A stretch of 64,000 bases of DNA from Arenibaculum pallidiluteum (GCF_017355985.1 NZ_JAFIQU010000006.1:248001-312000); one strand, 5' to 3'; shown: positions 53,081-62,245, counted from the first letter of the stretch. Notes: a model not told the origin generated them from the letters alone. Made by a program: numbers and translations.

Positions 53081-53605
53081 ATGCCGCTCTATGCCCTGGA
53101 CGATATCGAGCCCGAAGTCGCGCCCGACTGCTGGATCGCGCCAGATGCCCATGTGATGGGCCGCGTGAGGCTCGGCAGGGCGGTCGGGATCTGGTTCGGC
53201 GCCGTTCTCAGGGGCGACAACGAGGACATCGTCGTGGGCGACCGGACCAACGTCCAGGACGGGGCGATGCTTCATGCCGATCCCGGCTTCCCGCTGTCGG
53301 TCGGTAGCGGCTGCACAATCGGGCACCATGCCATCGTCCATGGCTGCACCGTCGGCGACGGCACACTGATCGGCATGGGCGCCACCATCCTCAACGGCGC
53401 CCGCATCGGCCGAAACTGTCTCGTCGGGGCGGGCGCGCTCGTGACCAAGGGCAAGGCGTTCCCGGACGGCTCCCTGATCATCGGCGCCCCCGCGAAGCTG
53501 GCGCGCGAGCTCGACCAGGAGGCGATCGCGCAGCTCGGGCGGTCCGCGGAGACCTATGTCCGCAATGCCGAGCGCTTCCGTCGCGGCCTTCGTCGCATCG
53601 ACTGA
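53081..53605 (+). CDS. Gamma-carbonic anhydrase family protein
   Basis: This 174-aa left-handed beta-helix protein is a trimer in known relatives. Hexapeptide repeats run from about residue 15 to 130. Metal-ligand histidines are visible in GAMLHADPGF (about 66), GHHAIVHG (about 82 and 87). RGDNEDI near 45-51 matches the conserved Arg-Gly-Asp segment of the YrdA/CaiE group. ATG 53081 has an excellent AGGAGG site. The catalytic status as a carbonic anhydrase is unproven for this subgroup. Confidence 0.92.
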   Translation: MPLYALDDIEPEVAPDCWIAPDAHVMGRVRLGRAVGIWFGAVLRGDNEDIVVGDRTNVQDGAMLHADPGFPLSVGSGCTIGHHAIVHGCTVGDGTLIGMGATILNGARIGRNCLVGAGALVTKGKAFPDGSLIIGAPAKLARELDQEAIAQLGRSAETYVRNAERFRRGLRRID

Positions 53606-53626
53606 CAGGCGCGCCCCCGCGGGAAT

Positions 53627-54355
53627 TCAGGCCCGCTTCGCCCCGCGCCCGCGCTCGGGGCGCTCCGCCGGGGACGCGCCGAGGAGCGCACCGCAGCTCA
53701 GGATGAAGTCGCCTGCGGCGTTGATGTCGCCGACCAGGGCGGCACGGGCGCCGGCCGCGTCCCCGCGGGCGGCCGCCTGGACGAGGGCGAGGTGGAACCC
53801 GAGCGCCGTCCGATCCTTCGTGCGCCTCGACTTCGAGCGCAGGTCGTAGTTCAGCACCGGCCCGATCTGCAGCCACAGGCCCTCGATGATCCGCAGAAGC
53901 GACGGCATCTCCGCCGTTTCGTAGATGTGGAAATGAAAGTCCTTGTTCAGGCGGACCAGGGCGCCGGCGTCCGGTTCGGAGCGGTCGTGCTCGGCCTCGA
54001 ACTCCGCATGGATGGCGTGGAGCCGGGCCAGCCGGGCCGGCGTCATGCGCGCCGTCGCGATCTCGACGGCGTGGCCCTCCAGCAGCAGGCGGATCGCCCG
54101 GAGCTCCTCGAACCGGTCCTGGGTCATGGGCGGAACGCGCACGGCGCGGTTCGGCAGCACCTCCAGGGCCTGCTCGGCCGCCAACTTCGCGACCGCGTCG
54201 CGCACCGGCATCACGCTGGTGCCCAGCGCCGAGGCGAGTGCGCGGATCGAGAGCCGCTCTCCCGGCGAGATCTGCCCGGCCATGATCAGTTCGCGCAGGT
54301 CCCGGTAGACGCGCCCTCCGACCGTCTCGCGGCTGATCGGCTCCAGCCCAAGCAT
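53627..54355 (-). CDS. GntR-family regulator (FCD domain)
   Basis: This is a 242-aa regulator. The winged helix spans about residues 8-75 (GGRVYRDLRELIMAGQISPGERLSIRALASALGTSVMPVRDAVAKLAAEQAL), followed by an FCD effector domain (about 85-215) with RLNKDFHFHIYET and the metal/ligand-site pattern. FCD regulators sense organic acids. ATG 54355 is preceded by GGAGG. It is divergent from the catabolic ABC operon across 130 bp, so it probably controls that operon in response to its substrate. Confidence 0.9.
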   Translation of the reverse strand: MLGLEPISRETVGGRVYRDLRELIMAGQISPGERLSIRALASALGTSVMPVRDAVAKLAAEQALEVLPNRAVRVPPMTQDRFEELRAIRLLLEGHAVEIATARMTPARLARLHAIHAEFEAEHDRSEPDAGALVRLNKDFHFHIYETAEMPSLLRIIEGLWLQIGPVLNYDLRSKSRRTKDRTALGFHLALVQAAARGDAAGARAALVGDINAAGDFILSCGALLGASPAERPERGRGAKRA

Positions 54356-54399
54356 CGTCACCTCCACCCTTTGCGCATGTCCGTCATGGGACCTGATTG

Positions 54400-54443
54400 T
54401 TGACGCGCCAAACATATCGCCCTTAACTGAGATCACATATCGC
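54400..54443 (+). promoter_or_regulatory. Candidate promoter and operator of the catabolic operon
   Basis: TTGACG (54400-54405), 17-nt spacer, TTAACT (54423-54428). Within it acatatcgc (54412-54420) repeats at 54435-54443, 23 bp apart. This is the lowest-GC part of the gap between the GntR gene and the ABC operon. Regulator binding is inferred. Confidence 0.45.
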
Positions 54444-54485
54444 ACGCCGCCACGCAATGGTAACCGCCACGGAGGGGCCGCACAG

Positions 54486-55736
54486 ATGATCAAGCTGGAT
54501 GGAGTGTCGCGACGCACAATCCTCAAGGGTTCCGCCGGGGCCGCCGTCCTGGCGGCGATCGGAGCGCCGGCCATCGTCCGCGCGCAGTCCGACATCATCC
54601 GCGTCGGGCACCTGACCCCGCGCACGGGCTTTCTCGGCCCGCTGGGCGAGTACGGCGTCATGGGAGTCACCCTCGCCGCGGAGGAGATCAACGCGGCCGG
54701 CGGCGTGCTGGGCCGCAAGGTCGAGCTGGTGGCCGAGGACAGCGTCAATCCATCCACCGCCTCCACCAAGGCGGACCGCATGTTCGGCCGCGACAACGTC
54801 ATCGCGATCCTCGGCGAGATCAGCTCCGCCTCGGGCCTCGCGATCTCCCAGGTCGCCCTTCGCGAGAAGAAGCCGTTCATCCAGACCGGCTGCAATTCCG
54901 ACGAGCTTCGCGGCAAGGCCTGCAACCGCTACATGTTCCACATCGAGGCCGCGAACACGATGTACATCAACGCCGTGGGCGACAGCCTCAAGCGCGAGGG
55001 CATGGTCCAGGGCAAGAAGTGGTTCGGCCTGACCGCCGACTACGCCTACGGTCACGACCTGCTGGAGGTCAGCCGCCGCTATGCGCAGAAGAACGGCGCC
55101 GACCTGTCGCAGAACGAGCTGGTGCCGACGGACGCTACCGATTTCAGCCCGTTCATCCTGAAGATCCGGCGCGCCCGCCCGGACGTCGTCTTCTCAAACC
55201 TCGCCGGCAACCAGATCACGAACTTCATCAAGCAATACAAGGAGTACGGCCTCGACTTCCCACTGGCAGGAGGGGGCTTCGACACGGCCGCGGCCTGGGG
55301 CGCGGGTGCCGACGCCTTCGCCGGTATCTGGCCGGCCCTCTGGCATCACACCATCGGCACCGAGAGCGCGAAGGCCTTCGTCGCAGCCTTCACGAAGCGC
55401 TGGGGAAAGCCGCCGGAGAACCAGGCCTGGGGCGATTATCTCGGCATGAAGATCCTGGCCCAGTCGATGAACGAGACCAGGTCGACCGAAGCCGATGCCA
55501 TACTCCGCCATCTGGAATCCGGCGCCAAGTTCGATGTCCTCAAAGGGCGGGAGGGCTATTTCCGGAGCTGGGACCACCAGCTCATGAACGAGATGTACAC
55601 GATCCGGCCGAAGCCTGCCGCCCAGCATGCCGACAAGTGGGACATGCTGCTGCTGAGCGAGCCTGTCCCCGGTCCCGGTGAGGATCTCGAGCGCATCGCG
55701 CTGCCCCGGTCCGAGAGCGCCTGCGCCCTTTCCTGA
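54486..55736 (+). CDS. ABC transporter substrate-binding protein (branched-chain type)
   Basis: This 416-aa periplasmic protein of the LivJ/PBP1 type has a Tat-type leader SRRTILKGSAGAAVLAAIG ending in IVRAQ. Its mature part begins IRVGHLTPRTGFLGPLGEYGVMG (about residues 38-60), the usual ligand-loop region, with AAEEINAAGGVLGRKVEL following. C-terminal to about residue 390 the fold is normal. These proteins bind amino acids, amides, urea or aromatic and hydroxy acids. First gene of the operon; ligand unknown. Confidence 0.92.
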   Translation: MIKLDGVSRRTILKGSAGAAVLAAIGAPAIVRAQSDIIRVGHLTPRTGFLGPLGEYGVMGVTLAAEEINAAGGVLGRKVELVAEDSVNPSTASTKADRMFGRDNVIAILGEISSASGLAISQVALREKKPFIQTGCNSDELRGKACNRYMFHIEAANTMYINAVGDSLKREGMVQGKKWFGLTADYAYGHDLLEVSRRYAQKNGADLSQNELVPTDATDFSPFILKIRRARPDVVFSNLAGNQITNFIKQYKEYGLDFPLAGGGFDTAAAWGAGADAFAGIWPALWHHTIGTESAKAFVAAFTKRWGKPPENQAWGDYLGMKILAQSMNETRSTEADAILRHLESGAKFDVLKGREGYFRSWDHQLMNEMYTIRPKPAAQHADKWDMLLLSEPVPGPGEDLERIALPRSESACALS

Positions 55737-55808
55737 GCAAAGCGGCACCGCCCGGCCCCGCCGGCGCGGTGCTCCCGATTGCGCGTCCGCGGCCGCTGGA
55801 TGGAGCCG

Positions 55809-56687
55809 ATGGAAGAATTCATCTTCGTCTTCGAGCAGGTGCTCAACGGCGTGGTCGTCAGCGCCTACTACCTGCTCATCGCGCTCGGGCTGTCCCTGAT
55901 CTTCAGCCTGGGCGGGATCGTCAACCTCGCGCATGGCGCCTTCTATGCCCTGGGCGCGTATTTCGCCGTCGAGATCGCGCAGCGTCTCGGCTTCACCGGC
56001 GCGCTCGTTCTCTCGCCGGTGCTGGTCGCGCTGATCGGGATCGCGCTGGAGCGGACGATGTTCCGGCGTTTCTACCGCTCCGATCCCATCCTCGGCCTCC
56101 TGCTCACTTTCGGCCTGGCCATGGTGATCGAGCAGGGCATCCGCATCCTCTGGGGGGCGGCGCCCCTGCCCTTCCAAATCCCCGACTTCATCCGGGGCCA
56201 GCTTTTCGTCGGCGACCTGATCTTCCCCTACTACAGGCTGGCCATGCTGGCCGTGGCAACGCTCGCCGTGGCGGCCACCTGGCTCCTGCTGAACAGGACC
56301 TCCTTCGGCCGCGTGGTGAAGGCCGGTGTCCAGAATCCCGACATGGTCGCCGTTCTCGGCATCTCTCTGGCCCCCGTCATGAGCGCCGTCGTCGCGCTCG
56401 GGATCGGGCTCGCCGGCCTCGCGGGGGTGCTGCTCGCCCCGATCACCGGCGTCCATCCCGCCATGGGGACGGAGATCATCACGGCCGCCTTCGTGGTCGT
56501 CGTCATCGGCGGGCTCGGCAGCTTCTGGGGCGTCGTCGTGGCGGCCGTGCTGGTCGGCATCGTGCGTGGCCTGGCGGTCCACTATGTGCCCGCCGCCGCC
56601 GAGGCCTCGATCTACCTCCTGATGCTCCTCGTCCTGCTGCTCCGACCACGGGGCCTGTTCGGCGAGCGCATCCTGCGTTTCGAGTGA
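55809..56687 (+). CDS. livH: Branched-chain type ABC permease LivH
   Basis: This is a 292-aa inner-membrane permease with about eight helices. LivH features are LGGIVNLAHGAFYALGAYFAVEI (about residues 35-57), GRVVKAGVQNPDMVAVLGIS (about 170-189) and VVVVIGGLGSFWGVVVAA. ATG 55809 has GGAG three bases before; ATG 55800 is in frame. It ends 6 bp before the fused permease-ATPase gene, and lies 72 bp after the binding protein. Confidence 0.92.
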   Translation: MEEFIFVFEQVLNGVVVSAYYLLIALGLSLIFSLGGIVNLAHGAFYALGAYFAVEIAQRLGFTGALVLSPVLVALIGIALERTMFRRFYRSDPILGLLLTFGLAMVIEQGIRILWGAAPLPFQIPDFIRGQLFVGDLIFPYYRLAMLAVATLAVAATWLLLNRTSFGRVVKAGVQNPDMVAVLGISLAPVMSAVVALGIGLAGLAGVLLAPITGVHPAMGTEIITAAFVVVVIGGLGSFWGVVVAAVLVGIVRGLAVHYVPAAAEASIYLLMLLVLLLRPRGLFGERILRFE

Positions 56688-56693
56688 GGGCCC

Positions 56694-59294
56694 ATGACCA
56701 CCCAGAAGAGCGCCGGATCGGATCCGATCGGGCTGGCCGGGCCAGCGGTCACGGTCAGGCGGAGATCCTCCGTGCCCATGCAGCTCGTGGTCGCGGCGGC
56801 CGGGATCGTCTTCCTGCCGTTCCTGTTCCAGGCGATCGGGCTCACCTACGACTCCGCGACGATCTGCCTGATCCTGGTGATCGCGGCGATGGGCCTGAAC
56901 CTGCTGGTGGGCTACACGGGGCTCGTGTCGTTCGGCCATGGAGCATGGTTCGGCATCGGGGCCTACGCGGCGGCGCTGATCCAGCTCAACTGGCTCCCGG
57001 GCGGCGTCCTCGGCCCCGTGCTCGGCGCCGTCGCGGTCGTCGCCGCGCTGGCGGCGGTCGCCGGATTCCTGTTCCTGCGCCGGCGCGGCGTCTACTTCTC
57101 GCTGCTGACCCTCGCCTTCACGGCCATGACCTTCGCGACCGCCTTCCGCTGGACGGCCCTGACCGGGGGCGAGAACGGCCTGGGCGGGATCCAGCGGCCG
57201 GTGCTGCTCGGCATCGACTTCAACGACCCGCGGGCCTTCTATGCCCTTGTCGGGATCCTAACCTTCGCGGTGGCCGCGGGGCTCTGGCGGCTGCTCGGCT
57301 CGCCCCTGGGGCGGACCCTGGTCGCAATCCGCGAGAACGAGCAGCGCGCCTCCTTCGTCGGCTATCCGACCCGCCGCTACAAGCTCGTGGCCTTCGTGAT
57401 CTCCGCGACGCTCACGGGCTTCGCGGGCGCGCTGTTCGTGCTCCAGAACCGCTTCGCCTCGGCCGAGCCGACCAGCGTCGCCTTCTCGGGCGAGCTGCTG
57501 GCCATGGTCGTGATCGGCGGCATGCGCAGCTTCCTGGGGCCGGCGCTCGGCGTCGTCTTCTACATCCTGTTCCGCGAATACCTCTCCATGTGGACGCCGA
57601 ACTGGCTGCTCTGGTTCGGTCTCCTTTTCGTCGGCTTCATCCTGTTCTCGCCGACGGGGCTCGTCGGCGTCGGCGCGCGCCTGTGGTCGATGCTGCGCCC
57701 GCCCCCGGTCGGCGAGGCCGCCATGGCGAACCGCGTCTCGGCCCGCCAGGGCGCGGGTGGGACGGCCGTGCCCGCCTTCCTGCGCGAGGCCGCGGAGGCC
57801 GGCGGCCACACCCTGACCTGCGAAGGTCTCCACAAGCGCTTCGGCGGGCTGGCCGCGGTCAGCGACGTGTCCTTCGCGGTCCGGGACCGCACGCTGCACG
57901 CGCTGATCGGGCCGAACGGCGCCGGCAAGACGACGGTCTTCAACCTGATCTCCGGCATGTTCGCGCCGAGCGCGGGGACCGTGCGCCTGGGCGGCGCGAC
58001 GGTGTCGGGCCTGTCGCCGCACCGCATCTGCCAGGCCGGCCTCGCGCGCTCGTTCCAGATCACCAACCTGTTCCCCGACCTCACCGTCGAGGAAAACATC
58101 CGCCTGGCCTCCCAGGCGCGGCACGCCCATCGCTTCAACGCTTGGCGGCCCGCCGACGCGATCGAGGAGATCAACGCCGAGGCCAGGGAGGTCATCGCCT
58201 TCATGGGGCTCGGCGGGACCGAGCAGGCGCTGGCCGGGAGCCTCTCCTACGGCGGGCAGCGCCTGGTGGACATGGGCATCGCCCTCGCGTCCCGCCCCTC
58301 GATCCTGCTCCTGGACGAACCGCTGGCGGGGCTGGCCGCGGCGGAGCGCGAGCGCATCGCGGCCCTGATCCGGCGCATTGCCGACCACATCCCGGTGCTG
58401 CTCGTCGAGCACGACATCGACCGGGTGTTCGGCTTCGCCGACCGCGTGACCGTGATGAACCAGGGCCAGGTCCTGGTCGACGGCACGGTCGAGGAGGCGC
58501 GCACCGACCGCCGCGTGCAGGAGGTCTACATCGGCTCCGGCACCGCGGCGATCGCGTCCCGTCCGCGCGAGAGCGCGGCGGGAAGCGCCGTGGTCATGGC
58601 CGTACGCGACCTGAACGTGCTCTACGGGAAGAGCCACATCATCAACGACGTGTCCTTCGACCTGCACGAAGGCGAGATCGTCGCGCTGCTCGGCCGGAAC
58701 GGCGCCGGCAAGTCGACGCTGCTCAAGGGCATCATCGGCATCGCGCCGCCGGCCTCGGGCACCATCGATTACGAGGGGCGGAACCTGGCCGGCCTGAGCG
58801 CACCCGAGATCGCGCGCCTCGGGGTCGGCTACGTGCCCCAGGGCCGCGGGCTGTTCGCCGGCATGAGCGTGGCCGACAACCTGATGCTGGGACGCCTGCG
58901 CCGCCGCACCGGCGCGGGCAGGCACTGGGACACGGAGCGCATCCTCGAGTTCTTCCCGCGGCTGCGCGAGCGCCTGGACACGCCGGCCGACTACCTCTCG
59001 GGCGGCGAGCAGCAGATGGTCGCGGTGGCCCGCGCGCTGCACGGCGACGTCCGCGTGCTGCTGCTCGACGAGCCGTTCGAAGGGCTGTCGCCGGCCGTGA
59101 CCGAGGAGTTGTTCACGGTCTTCGACCGCCTGCGGCGGGAGGTTTCCATCATCATCGTCGACCACAACCTCGACCTGGTCCTGTCCCTGTCCGATCGGAC
59201 CTATGCGCTGGAGCGCGGGCGCGTGGTCCATCACGGCCCGAGCCGGCCGCTGCTGGAGGACCTGGACTACCGGCGCGAGGTCCTATGGCTCTGA
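56694..59294 (+). CDS. LivM-LivG-LivF triple fusion (permease plus two ATPases)
   Basis: One 866-aa frame carries three normally separate proteins. Residues about 28-345 are a LivM permease (GLNLLVGYTGLVSFGHGAWFG, GRTLVAIRENEQRASFVG). Residues about 372-610 are LivG: Walker A GPNGAGKTT, LSYGGQRLVDMG signature, Walker B ILLLDEPLAGL. Residues about 632-866 are LivF: Walker A GRNGAGKST, LSGGEQQMV, VLLLDEPFEGLSP. Linkers (about 346-371 and 611-631) are Ala/Gly/Arg-rich. With LivH it makes a complete importer in two polypeptides. LivM-LivG fusions are known; adding LivF is rarer. Confidence 0.95.
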   Translation: MTTQKSAGSDPIGLAGPAVTVRRRSSVPMQLVVAAAGIVFLPFLFQAIGLTYDSATICLILVIAAMGLNLLVGYTGLVSFGHGAWFGIGAYAAALIQLNWLPGGVLGPVLGAVAVVAALAAVAGFLFLRRRGVYFSLLTLAFTAMTFATAFRWTALTGGENGLGGIQRPVLLGIDFNDPRAFYALVGILTFAVAAGLWRLLGSPLGRTLVAIRENEQRASFVGYPTRRYKLVAFVISATLTGFAGALFVLQNRFASAEPTSVAFSGELLAMVVIGGMRSFLGPALGVVFYILFREYLSMWTPNWLLWFGLLFVGFILFSPTGLVGVGARLWSMLRPPPVGEAAMANRVSARQGAGGTAVPAFLREAAEAGGHTLTCEGLHKRFGGLAAVSDVSFAVRDRTLHALIGPNGAGKTTVFNLISGMFAPSAGTVRLGGATVSGLSPHRICQAGLARSFQITNLFPDLTVEENIRLASQARHAHRFNAWRPADAIEEINAEAREVIAFMGLGGTEQALAGSLSYGGQRLVDMGIALASRPSILLLDEPLAGLAAAERERIAALIRRIADHIPVLLVEHDIDRVFGFADRVTVMNQGQVLVDGTVEEARTDRRVQEVYIGSGTAAIASRPRESAAGSAVVMAVRDLNVLYGKSHIINDVSFDLHEGEIVALLGRNGAGKSTLLKGIIGIAPPASGTIDYEGRNLAGLSAPEIARLGVGYVPQGRGLFAGMSVADNLMLGRLRRRTGAGRHWDTERILEFFPRLRERLDTPADYLSGGEQQMVAVARALHGDVRVLLLDEPFEGLSPAVTEELFTVFDRLRREVSIIIVDHNLDLVLSLSDRTYALERGRVVHHGPSRPLLEDLDYRREVLWL

Positions 59295-59325
59295 CAGGCG
59301 GCGGCAATCAGCGGAAGGAAGGATC

Positions 59326-60267
59326 ATGACCACCAGGGTCGGGATCATCGGGAGCGGCCTGATTGGTCGCGCATGGGCCATCGTCTTCGCCCGCGGCGGC
59401 TGCGAGGTGCGCCTCGCGGACGCCTCGCCCGCCGAGGCCACCAAGGCGCTCGACATCATCCGCTCCAGCCTCGGCGACCTCGAAGGCGCCGGGCTGCTGA
59501 AGGAAGGCGCCGGAGCCATCCTGGCGCGCCTCTCCGTGGCAGAGGACATGGCCGAGGCGGTCGCGGGCGCCGACTACGTGCAGGAGAACCTGCCGGAGCG
59601 CCTGGACCTGAAACGCGCCGCCTTCGCGGGGCTCGACCGCCTGGCGCCCGAGGGCGCGGTGATCGCCAGCTCGACCTCGGCGATCCCGGGCTCCGCCTTC
59701 ACGGAGGGGCTGGCCGGGCGCGGCCGGTGTCTGGTCGCGCATCCCGTGAACCCGCCTCACCTGATCCCGCTGGTGGAGCTGTGCCGGACGCCCTGGACCA
59801 GCGACGACGCGGTGGCGCGGACCCGCGCGCTGATGGAGCAGGTCGGCCAGGTGCCGGTCACCGTCGAGCGCGAGATCGAGGGCTTCGTCCTGAACCGGCT
59901 GCAGGGCGCGCTGCTCAACGAGGCGCTGCGCCTGGTCGCCCATGGCTACGTCTCGCCCGAGGACCTGGACCGCTGCGTGCGCGACGGGCTGGGCCTGCGC
60001 TGGTCCTTCATGGGACCGTTCGAGACCATCGACCTGAACGCGCCCGAAGGCGTCGCCGACTATGCCGCGCGGTACGGCGGCTTCTACGACCGGGTCGAGG
60101 CCGAGCCCCTGCCGCCTGCCGGCTGGACCCATCCGGTCGTCGCCCGCATCCATGCCGAGCGCCGAAAGGCTCTGCCGGCCGAAGGGCTGCCGGCGCGCCA
60201 AGCCTGGCGCGACCGCCGGCTGATGGCGCTGCTCGCGCACAAGATCGCCGCGTCGAGCGGCTCGTGA
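59326..60267 (+). CDS. 3-hydroxyacyl dehydrogenase, CryL1/L-carnitine dehydrogenase-like
   Basis: This NAD-dependent beta-hydroxyacid dehydrogenase (313 aa) has the Rossmann motif VGIIGSGLIGRAWA (about residues 5-18), SSTSAIPGSAF, the catalytic HPVNPPHLIPLVELC (His about 145) and C-terminal GLGLRWSFMGPFETIDLN (about 222-239). The last block is typical of lambda-crystallin/gulonate dehydrogenase and carnitine dehydrogenase rather than fatty acid FadB enzymes. Function inferred: oxidation of a free beta-hydroxy acid to a beta-keto acid for the BKACE downstream. ATG 59326 has GGAAGGA upstream. Confidence 0.88.
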   Translation: MTTRVGIIGSGLIGRAWAIVFARGGCEVRLADASPAEATKALDIIRSSLGDLEGAGLLKEGAGAILARLSVAEDMAEAVAGADYVQENLPERLDLKRAAFAGLDRLAPEGAVIASSTSAIPGSAFTEGLAGRGRCLVAHPVNPPHLIPLVELCRTPWTSDDAVARTRALMEQVGQVPVTVEREIEGFVLNRLQGALLNEALRLVAHGYVSPEDLDRCVRDGLGLRWSFMGPFETIDLNAPEGVADYAARYGGFYDRVEAEPLPPAGWTHPVVARIHAERRKALPAEGLPARQAWRDRRLMALLAHKIAASSGS

Positions 60268-60281
60268 AGGGATCAGGAAAG

Positions 60282-61073
60282 ATGTTCGGATCACCCGGAA
60301 TGGAATACGGCCTCAAGGGGCGGCGCGTGCTGGTCACCGCCGGCGCGGCGGGCATCGGGCGCACGATCGCCGACGGCTTCATCGCGGCGGGCGCGGCCGT
60401 CCATGTCTGCGACATCTCGGAGCCCGCGCTCGCGGAGTTCCGCGCCACCCATCCCGATCACGGGGCGACCCGGACGGACGTGTCCGAGCGCGTGCAGGTC
60501 GACGCTCTCTTCCGCGAGGTGGAGGAGCGCTGGGGCGGCCTGGACGTGCTCGTCAACAATGCCGGCATCGCCGGGCCCACGGCCGCGGTCGAGGAGATCT
60601 CGGACGCGGACTGGCACCGCACGGTCGCGGTGAACCTGGACAGCCACTTCTACTGCCTGACCCGCGCGGTGCCGATGCTGAAGGCATCGCAGGACGCGTC
60701 GATCGTGGCGCTGTCCTCGGTGGCAGGCCGGCTCGGCTACGCCTTCCGCCTGCCCTATGCCGCGACGAAATGGGCCATCGTCGGCATGGTCAAGAGCCTG
60801 GCCATCGAGCTCGGCAAGGACGGCATCAGGGTCAACGCGGTTCTGCCCGGCGTCGTGCAGGGGCCGCGCATCGAGGCCGTGATCTCGGCCCGGGCCGGCG
60901 CGCTGGGCGTGCCCTACGACGAGATGGAGGCCGAGTACCGGGCCAAGGCCTCGCTCGGCCGCATGGTCACGGCCGAGGACATCGCCAACACGATCCTGTT
61001 CGTCTGCTCCACCGCCGGCCGCAACGTCAGCGGCCAGGCACTGAGCGTCTGCGGGAACATCGTCGCTCTTTGA
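60282..61073 (+). CDS. SDR family oxidoreductase
   Basis: This is a classical short-chain dehydrogenase of 263 aa. The cofactor motif reads VTAGAAGIGRTIA (about residues 19-31), with Ala in place of the first Gly of TGxxxGIG. VNNAGIAGP is near 95, catalytic Ser in LSSVAGRLGY (about 146) and YAATK (about 159-163). The C-terminal VSGQALSVCGNIVAL is family-typical. AGGAAAG lies directly before ATG 60282. It lies 14 bp after the CryL1-like gene and 23 bp before the BKACE gene, so it belongs to the same operon. Substrate probably a hydroxyl compound; unknown. Confidence 0.9.
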   Translation: MFGSPGMEYGLKGRRVLVTAGAAGIGRTIADGFIAAGAAVHVCDISEPALAEFRATHPDHGATRTDVSERVQVDALFREVEERWGGLDVLVNNAGIAGPTAAVEEISDADWHRTVAVNLDSHFYCLTRAVPMLKASQDASIVALSSVAGRLGYAFRLPYAATKWAIVGMVKSLAIELGKDGIRVNAVLPGVVQGPRIEAVISARAGALGVPYDEMEAEYRAKASLGRMVTAEDIANTILFVCSTAGRNVSGQALSVCGNIVAL

Positions 61074-61096
61074 GCCCCACAGGAGGAGAGGCCGCC

Positions 61097-62044
61097 ATGG
61101 CCAGCGCCACGAAGAAGCCCGCACGCAAGGTCATCGTCACCTGCGCCGTCACGGGCGCCATCCACACCCCGTCCATGTCGCCCCACCTGCCGGTGACGGC
61201 CGACGAGATCGCCCAGGCGGCCATCGCCGCGGCCGAGGCGGGCGCGACGATCCTGCACCTTCACGCCCGGGACGAGGAGACCGGCCGCCCGACGCAGGAC
61301 CCGGCCGCCTTCGAGCGGTTCCTTCCGCGGATCAAGCAGGGCACCAAGGCCGTCATCAACCTGACCACCGGCGGCAGCCCGCACATGACCGTCGAGGAAC
61401 GCCTGCGTCCTGCCACCCGGTTCAAGCCGGAGGTCGCGTCGCTGAACATGGGGTCGATGAACTTCGGGCTCTTCCCGATGCTCGACCGCTTCAAGGAGTT
61501 CAAGCACGACTGGGAGCGCCAGCACCTCGAGAACAGCCGCGACCTCGTTTTCAGGAACACCTACAAGGACATCCAGCACATCGTGGAGAGCTGCTCGGGG
61601 AACGGCACCCGCTTCGAGTTCGAGTGCTACGACATCTCGCACCTCTACAACCTCTCCCATTTCCTGGACCGCGGCCTGGTGAAGCCGCCGCTGTTCGTTC
61701 AGTCGGTCTTCGGAATCCTTGGCGGGATCGGCCCGCACCCCGAGGACGTGATGCACATGAAGCGCACCGCGGACCGCCTGTTCGGGGACCAGTACGTGTG
61801 GTCGGTGCTCGGCGCCGGGCGCAACCAGATGCCGATCGCCTCCATGTCGCTGGCGCTCGGCGGCAATGTCCGCGTCGGCCTGGAGGACAGCCTGTGGAGC
61901 GGTCCGGGCCGCCTCGCCGAATCGAACGCGGAGCAGGTCCGCACCGTCCGGGCGCTGGTCGAGGGGCTGGGGCTCGAGGTCGCGACCCCCGAGGAGGCCC
62001 GCTCCATGTTGTCCCTCAAGGGCGGCGACGACGTCGCCTTCTGA
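61097..62044 (+). CDS. BKACE family beta-keto acid cleavage enzyme (DUF849)
   Basis: This is a 315-aa TIM-barrel enzyme. BKACE members use zinc and acetyl-CoA to convert a beta-keto acid to acetoacetate and a new CoA thioester. Visible are the start VIVTCAVTGAIHTPSMSPHLPVT (about residues 12-34), the zinc ligands in ILHLHARDEETGRPTQ (His about 54 and 56), LTTGGSPHMT, LNMGSMNFG and the catalytic Glu in VRVGLEDSLW (about 260). The subgroup deciding the substrate cannot be told by eye. An AGGAGGAGAG site precedes ATG 61097. Last gene of the catabolic operon. Confidence 0.93.
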   Translation: MASATKKPARKVIVTCAVTGAIHTPSMSPHLPVTADEIAQAAIAAAEAGATILHLHARDEETGRPTQDPAAFERFLPRIKQGTKAVINLTTGGSPHMTVEERLRPATRFKPEVASLNMGSMNFGLFPMLDRFKEFKHDWERQHLENSRDLVFRNTYKDIQHIVESCSGNGTRFEFECYDISHLYNLSHFLDRGLVKPPLFVQSVFGILGGIGPHPEDVMHMKRTADRLFGDQYVWSVLGAGRNQMPIASMSLALGGNVRVGLEDSLWSGPGRLAESNAEQVRTVRALVEGLGLEVATPEEARSMLSLKGGDDVAF

Positions 62045-62080
62045 CCGAAGCCGTCCGCGATCGGCACGGGTCGTCAGCGG

Positions 62081-62098
62081 CCCGCGCCGGCGCGCGGG
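62081..62098. terminator. GC hairpin after BKACE
   Basis: CCCGCGC-CGGC-GCGCGGG, a 7-bp stem, 37 bp after the BKACE stop. No T-run follows; a role in ending the operon is inferred. Confidence 0.4.
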
Positions 62099-62122
62099 GG
62101 CCGAGAGATACCCGCGCCGCCT

Positions 62123-62197
62123 TCAGAACGAGCCGAACAGGGCCCCCAGGAGGATCACGGTGGCGAGCGCCAGGACCGGTCCCACCAGGGCGACCAT
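62123..62197 (-). CDS. Possible 24-residue hydrophobic peptide or transporter relic
   Basis: ATG 62197 opens MVALVGPVLALATVILLGAL then FGSF, one hydrophobic helix. In-frame sequence just upstream reads QSYADVF, which resembles the last helix of EmrB/DHA2-type MFS exporters (a YxDVF start). It could be a short gene after the HisD-like gene or the remnant of a lost transporter. No clear ribosome site; low confidence. Confidence 0.25.
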   Translation of the reverse strand: MVALVGPVLALATVILLGALFGSF

Positions 62198-62245
62198 GAA
62201 GACGTCGGCATAAGATTGGGCGGGGTGTGGGGCCGGCCCTCCCCG

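Noticed and set aside
55769-59329. 1186-codon frame overlapping the Liv genes
   Set aside because: Arg/Pro-rich shadow; livH and the LivMGF fusion occupy the true frames.
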